A stretch of 64,000 nucleotides of DNA from Aurantimicrobium minutum (GTDB lineage Bacteria; Actinomycetota; Actinomycetes; Actinomycetales; Microbacteriaceae), in contig NZ_AP017457.1 in assembly GCF_002355535.1 (NCBI RefSeq), positions 1,364,001 through 1,428,000 on the forward strand. The letters run 5' to 3'. The translations under genes were made by a program, and so were the position numbers. Every line of letters begins with the position of its first letter. Positions within the stretch are counted from its first letter, which is position 1. The notes beneath the pieces are model-generated. The model ran no database searches. It was not told the origin of the DNA and saw only the letters and a program-made list of their open reading frames with translations. This document shows positions 62,176 to 64,000 of this stretch, piece by piece.

Positions 62176-64000
62176 TTGGTGCCTCTTCCACTACAGCGTC
62201 TCCGCTGGTTACTTCTTCTTCGTTCTGCTCTTCCGCAGAATCAAGATTACGCTCTGAATTGCGTGCCACGGCAAGAATCTTGTCGCCTTCTTCAAATCGG
62301 GCAAAGACAACACCCATGGTGTCGCGGCCCTTGGCGGGAACTTCGTTCACTGCGGAACGAACAACCTTGCCCGATTCAAGAACGACAAGAACCTCATCAT
62401 CTTCACCCACAATGAGTGATCCCACCAAGTCTCCGCGGTCTTCGCTGAGCTTGGCTACCTTGATTCCTAGACCACCACGGTTTTGTGTGCGGTATTGGTC
62501 TGCGTCAGTTCGCTTGGCGTAGCCACCTTCGGTCACGACAAAAACGAATCCGGAGTCAGATACCAAAGAGGCAGACAACAGGCTGTCTCCGCCGCGGAAC
62601 TTCATACCGGTCACACCCGAGGTTGAGCGTCCCATGGGGCGCAGTGCCTCATCGGTTGCTGTGAAGCGAATGCTCATACCCTTGCGCGAGACGAGTAGAA
62701 CATCGGAGTCTTCTTCAAGTAGGAGTGCCGAGACGAGTTCGTCTCCTTCGCGCAGCTTGATAGCAATGATTCCACCGGTGCGGTTGGTGTCGTATTCGGT
62801 CAGCGCCGTCTTCTTGATCAAACCATCGCGCGTTGCCAAGGCTAAATACTTAGCTGCTTGGTAGTCGCGAATGTCCAGAATCTGCGTGACTTGCTCATCT
62901 GGTCCCAGTGCAAGCAAGTTAGCGATGTGCTGACCCTTAGCGTCGCGACCTGCTTCTTGAACTTCGTACGCCTTGGCGCGGTAGACGCGTCCGGTGTTGG
63001 TGAAGAACAACAACCAGTGGTGGGTTGTGGTCACGAAGAAGTGTTCTACGACGTCATCTGCGCGAAGCTGCGCACCCTTCACGCCTCGACCGCCGCGGTG
63101 CTGACTACGGTAGTTGTCGCTGCGTGTGCGCTTGACGTAACCACCACGAGTCACGGTGATGACCATTTCCTCTTCAGGAATAAGGTCTTCTACGTTCATG
63201 TCGCCATCGAAACCAGGCATGATTTCTGAACGGCGGTCGTCGCCGTAGCGGGCAACGATGTCGGTGAGTTCTTCAGACACAATTTCACGCTGACGTGCTG
63301 GGCTAGCCAGAATTGCGTTGAATTCTTTGATTTGTGCTTCGAGCTCAGTGGCTTCATCGATAATCTTCTGGCGTTCGAGAGCTGCCAGACGACGAAGCTG
63401 CATTTCCAAGATTGCGCGAGCTTGCAGCTCATCAATCTTGAGGAAGGACATCAGTCCATCACGCGCATCTTCAACGGTGGGGCTCTTGCGAATCAGTGCA
63501 ATCACTTCATCGAGAGCATCCAATGCTGCAAGGTATCCCTTGAGGATGTGCATGCGCTCTTCTGCCTTACGCAGACGGAACTGCGTGCGGCGAACAATGA
63601 CATCAATTTGGTGCTCTACCCAGTTGGAGATGAAACCATCGATAGAGAGGGTGCGAGGAATGCCATCCACGATGGCGAGCATGTTCGCGCCAAAGTTTTC
63701 CTGCAACTGTGTCTGCTTGTAGAGGTTGTTGAGAACAACCTTTGCTACCGCATCACGCTTGAGAACAATAACCAGGCGTTGACCGGTACGACCCGAGGTC
63801 TCATCACGGATATCTGCGATACCAGTGATCTTGCCGTCTTTGACAAGCTCAGCAATCTTGATGGCAAGGTTGTCGGGGTTGACCTGGTAGGGAAGTTCGG
63901 TCACAACTAAGCAGGTGCGGCCCTGCAGTTCTTCCACGTTGACCACGGCACGCATCGTGATGGATCCACGACCAGTGCGGTAAGCATCCTGGATTCCCTT
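62168..64000 (-). CDS. gyrA: DNA gyrase subunit A, C-terminal part (5' end outside the window)
   Basis: The frame is open to the right edge, giving 610 codons of gyrA. It starts within the breakage-reunion domain ([18 protein letters not shown]), continues through the coiled-coil tower and the GyrA box [11 protein letters not shown], which wraps DNA, and covers the six-bladed beta-pinwheel. It ends with an acidic tail ([21 protein letters not shown]). The quinolone-determining region and active-site tyrosine are outside the window. It overlaps the DUF3566 gene. Confidence 0.97.
   Translation of the reverse strand, partial: KGIQDAYRTGRGSITMRAVVNVEELQGRTCLVVTELPYQVNPDNLAIKIAELVKDGKITGIADIRDETSGRTGQRLVIVLKRDAVAKVVLNNLYKQTQLQENFGANMLAIVDGIPRTLSIDGFISNWVEHQIDVIVRRTQFRLRKAEERMHILKGYLAALDALDEVIALIRKSPTVEDARDGLMSFLKIDELQARAILEMQLRRLAALERQKIIDEATELEAQIKEFNAILASPARQREIVSEELTDIVARYGDDRRSEIMPGFDGDMNVEDLIPEEEMVITVTRGGYVKRTRSDNYRSQHRGGRGVKGAQLRADDVVEHFFVTTTHHWLLFFTNTGRVYRAKAYEVQEAGRDAKGQHIANLLALGPDEQVTQILDIRDYQAAKYLALATRDGLIKKTALTEYDTNRTGGIIAIKLREGDELVSALLLEEDSDVLLVSRKGMSIRFTATDEALRPMGRSTSGVTGMKFRGGDSLLSASLVSDSGFVFVVTEGGYAKRTDADQYRTQNRGGLGIKVAKLSEDRGDLVGSLIVGEDDEVLVVLESGKVVRSAVNEVPAKGRDTMGVVFARFEEGDKILAVARNSERNLDSAEEQNEEEVTSGDAVVEEAPNE

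Noticed and set aside
1-64000. CRISPR arrays, insertion sequences, long tandem repeats, known riboswitches
   Set aside because: Looked for and not seen by eye; the only repeats are short operators, hairpins and low-complexity coding runs.

Overview
The window is a gene-dense, moderate-G+C stretch of an actinobacterial chromosome, most likely from Microbacteriaceae and possibly one of the small-genome freshwater lineages (Aurantimicrobium, Rhodoluna or Aquiluna type; this placement is inference from gene content). NucS, CrgA, the fhaA-fhaB-pstP-rodA-pbpA-pknA-pknB operon, DUF3566 next to gyrA, GatD/MurT and a class E sortase all point to Actinobacteria. The right-hand 17 kb has the same gene order as the Mycobacterium tuberculosis region from gyrA to fhaA. 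Genes overlap by 1-8 bases almost everywhere (ATGA, TAATG, TGATG, TAGTG junctions), and no stretch of 300 bases lacks a gene.

Layout. 1-2.1 kb: truncated HxlR-type regulator divergent from a drug-efflux MFS pump. 2.1-9.3 kb: cysteine-rich exported protein, FMN-binding protein, beta-type DNA methyltransferase, small acetyltransferase, lipase-like hydrolase, peptide transporter and GatD/MurT (lipid II amidation). 9.3-15.5 kb: Lrp regulator, FAD oxidoreductase, LysE exporter and a branched-chain 2-oxoacid dehydrogenase operon (E1alpha-E1beta-E2). 15.6-23.9 kb: small membrane protein, WXG-like/hydrolase pair, purB, PIF1-like helicase and a CopD-CtaG fusion. 23.9-29.3 kb: HU, an operon of zinc-free ribosomal proteins (rpmB-rpmG-rpsN) and the znuA-znuC-znuB-znuB-zur zinc operon with a clear Zur box. 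29.3-41.6 kb: trhO, hemD, an envelope-stress-type membrane trio, a degenerate protoporphyrinogen-oxidase-like protein, glyS, peptidase M13, SDR, two HAD phosphatases flanking nucS, a DMT transporter and two paralogous lipoproteins. 41.7-47.4 kb: tRNA-Leu, then a divergent locus with a ferric-reductase/ferredoxin-reductase fusion, apbE, two secreted low-complexity proteins and a two-component system. 47.5-56.2 kb: the Ser/Thr kinase-cell wall operon. 56.2-64 kb: trpG/pabA, sortase, crgA, rhomboid, ppiA, small genes, tRNA-Ala, tRNA-Ile, DUF3566 and the 3' part of gyrA.

Regulation. A striking window-wide pattern is a -10-like hexamer (TAGGCT, TAGGAT, TAGCCT, TAAACT and relatives) exactly six bases before the ATG or GTG of many first genes, which implies widespread leaderless transcription. 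It also helped to choose several starts.

Best candidate for an undescribed system: the apbE locus at 41.9-47.4 kb. It pairs a protein flavinyltransferase and a transmembrane electron-transfer fusion with two tiny exported proteins that share only the motif APVVNGT(S/T)GGSG, and it has no recognisable FMN-binding-domain substrate. A second notable object is a YdeI-family gene (60.8-61.1 kb) whose reading frame continues with family-like sequence past an in-frame TAG.
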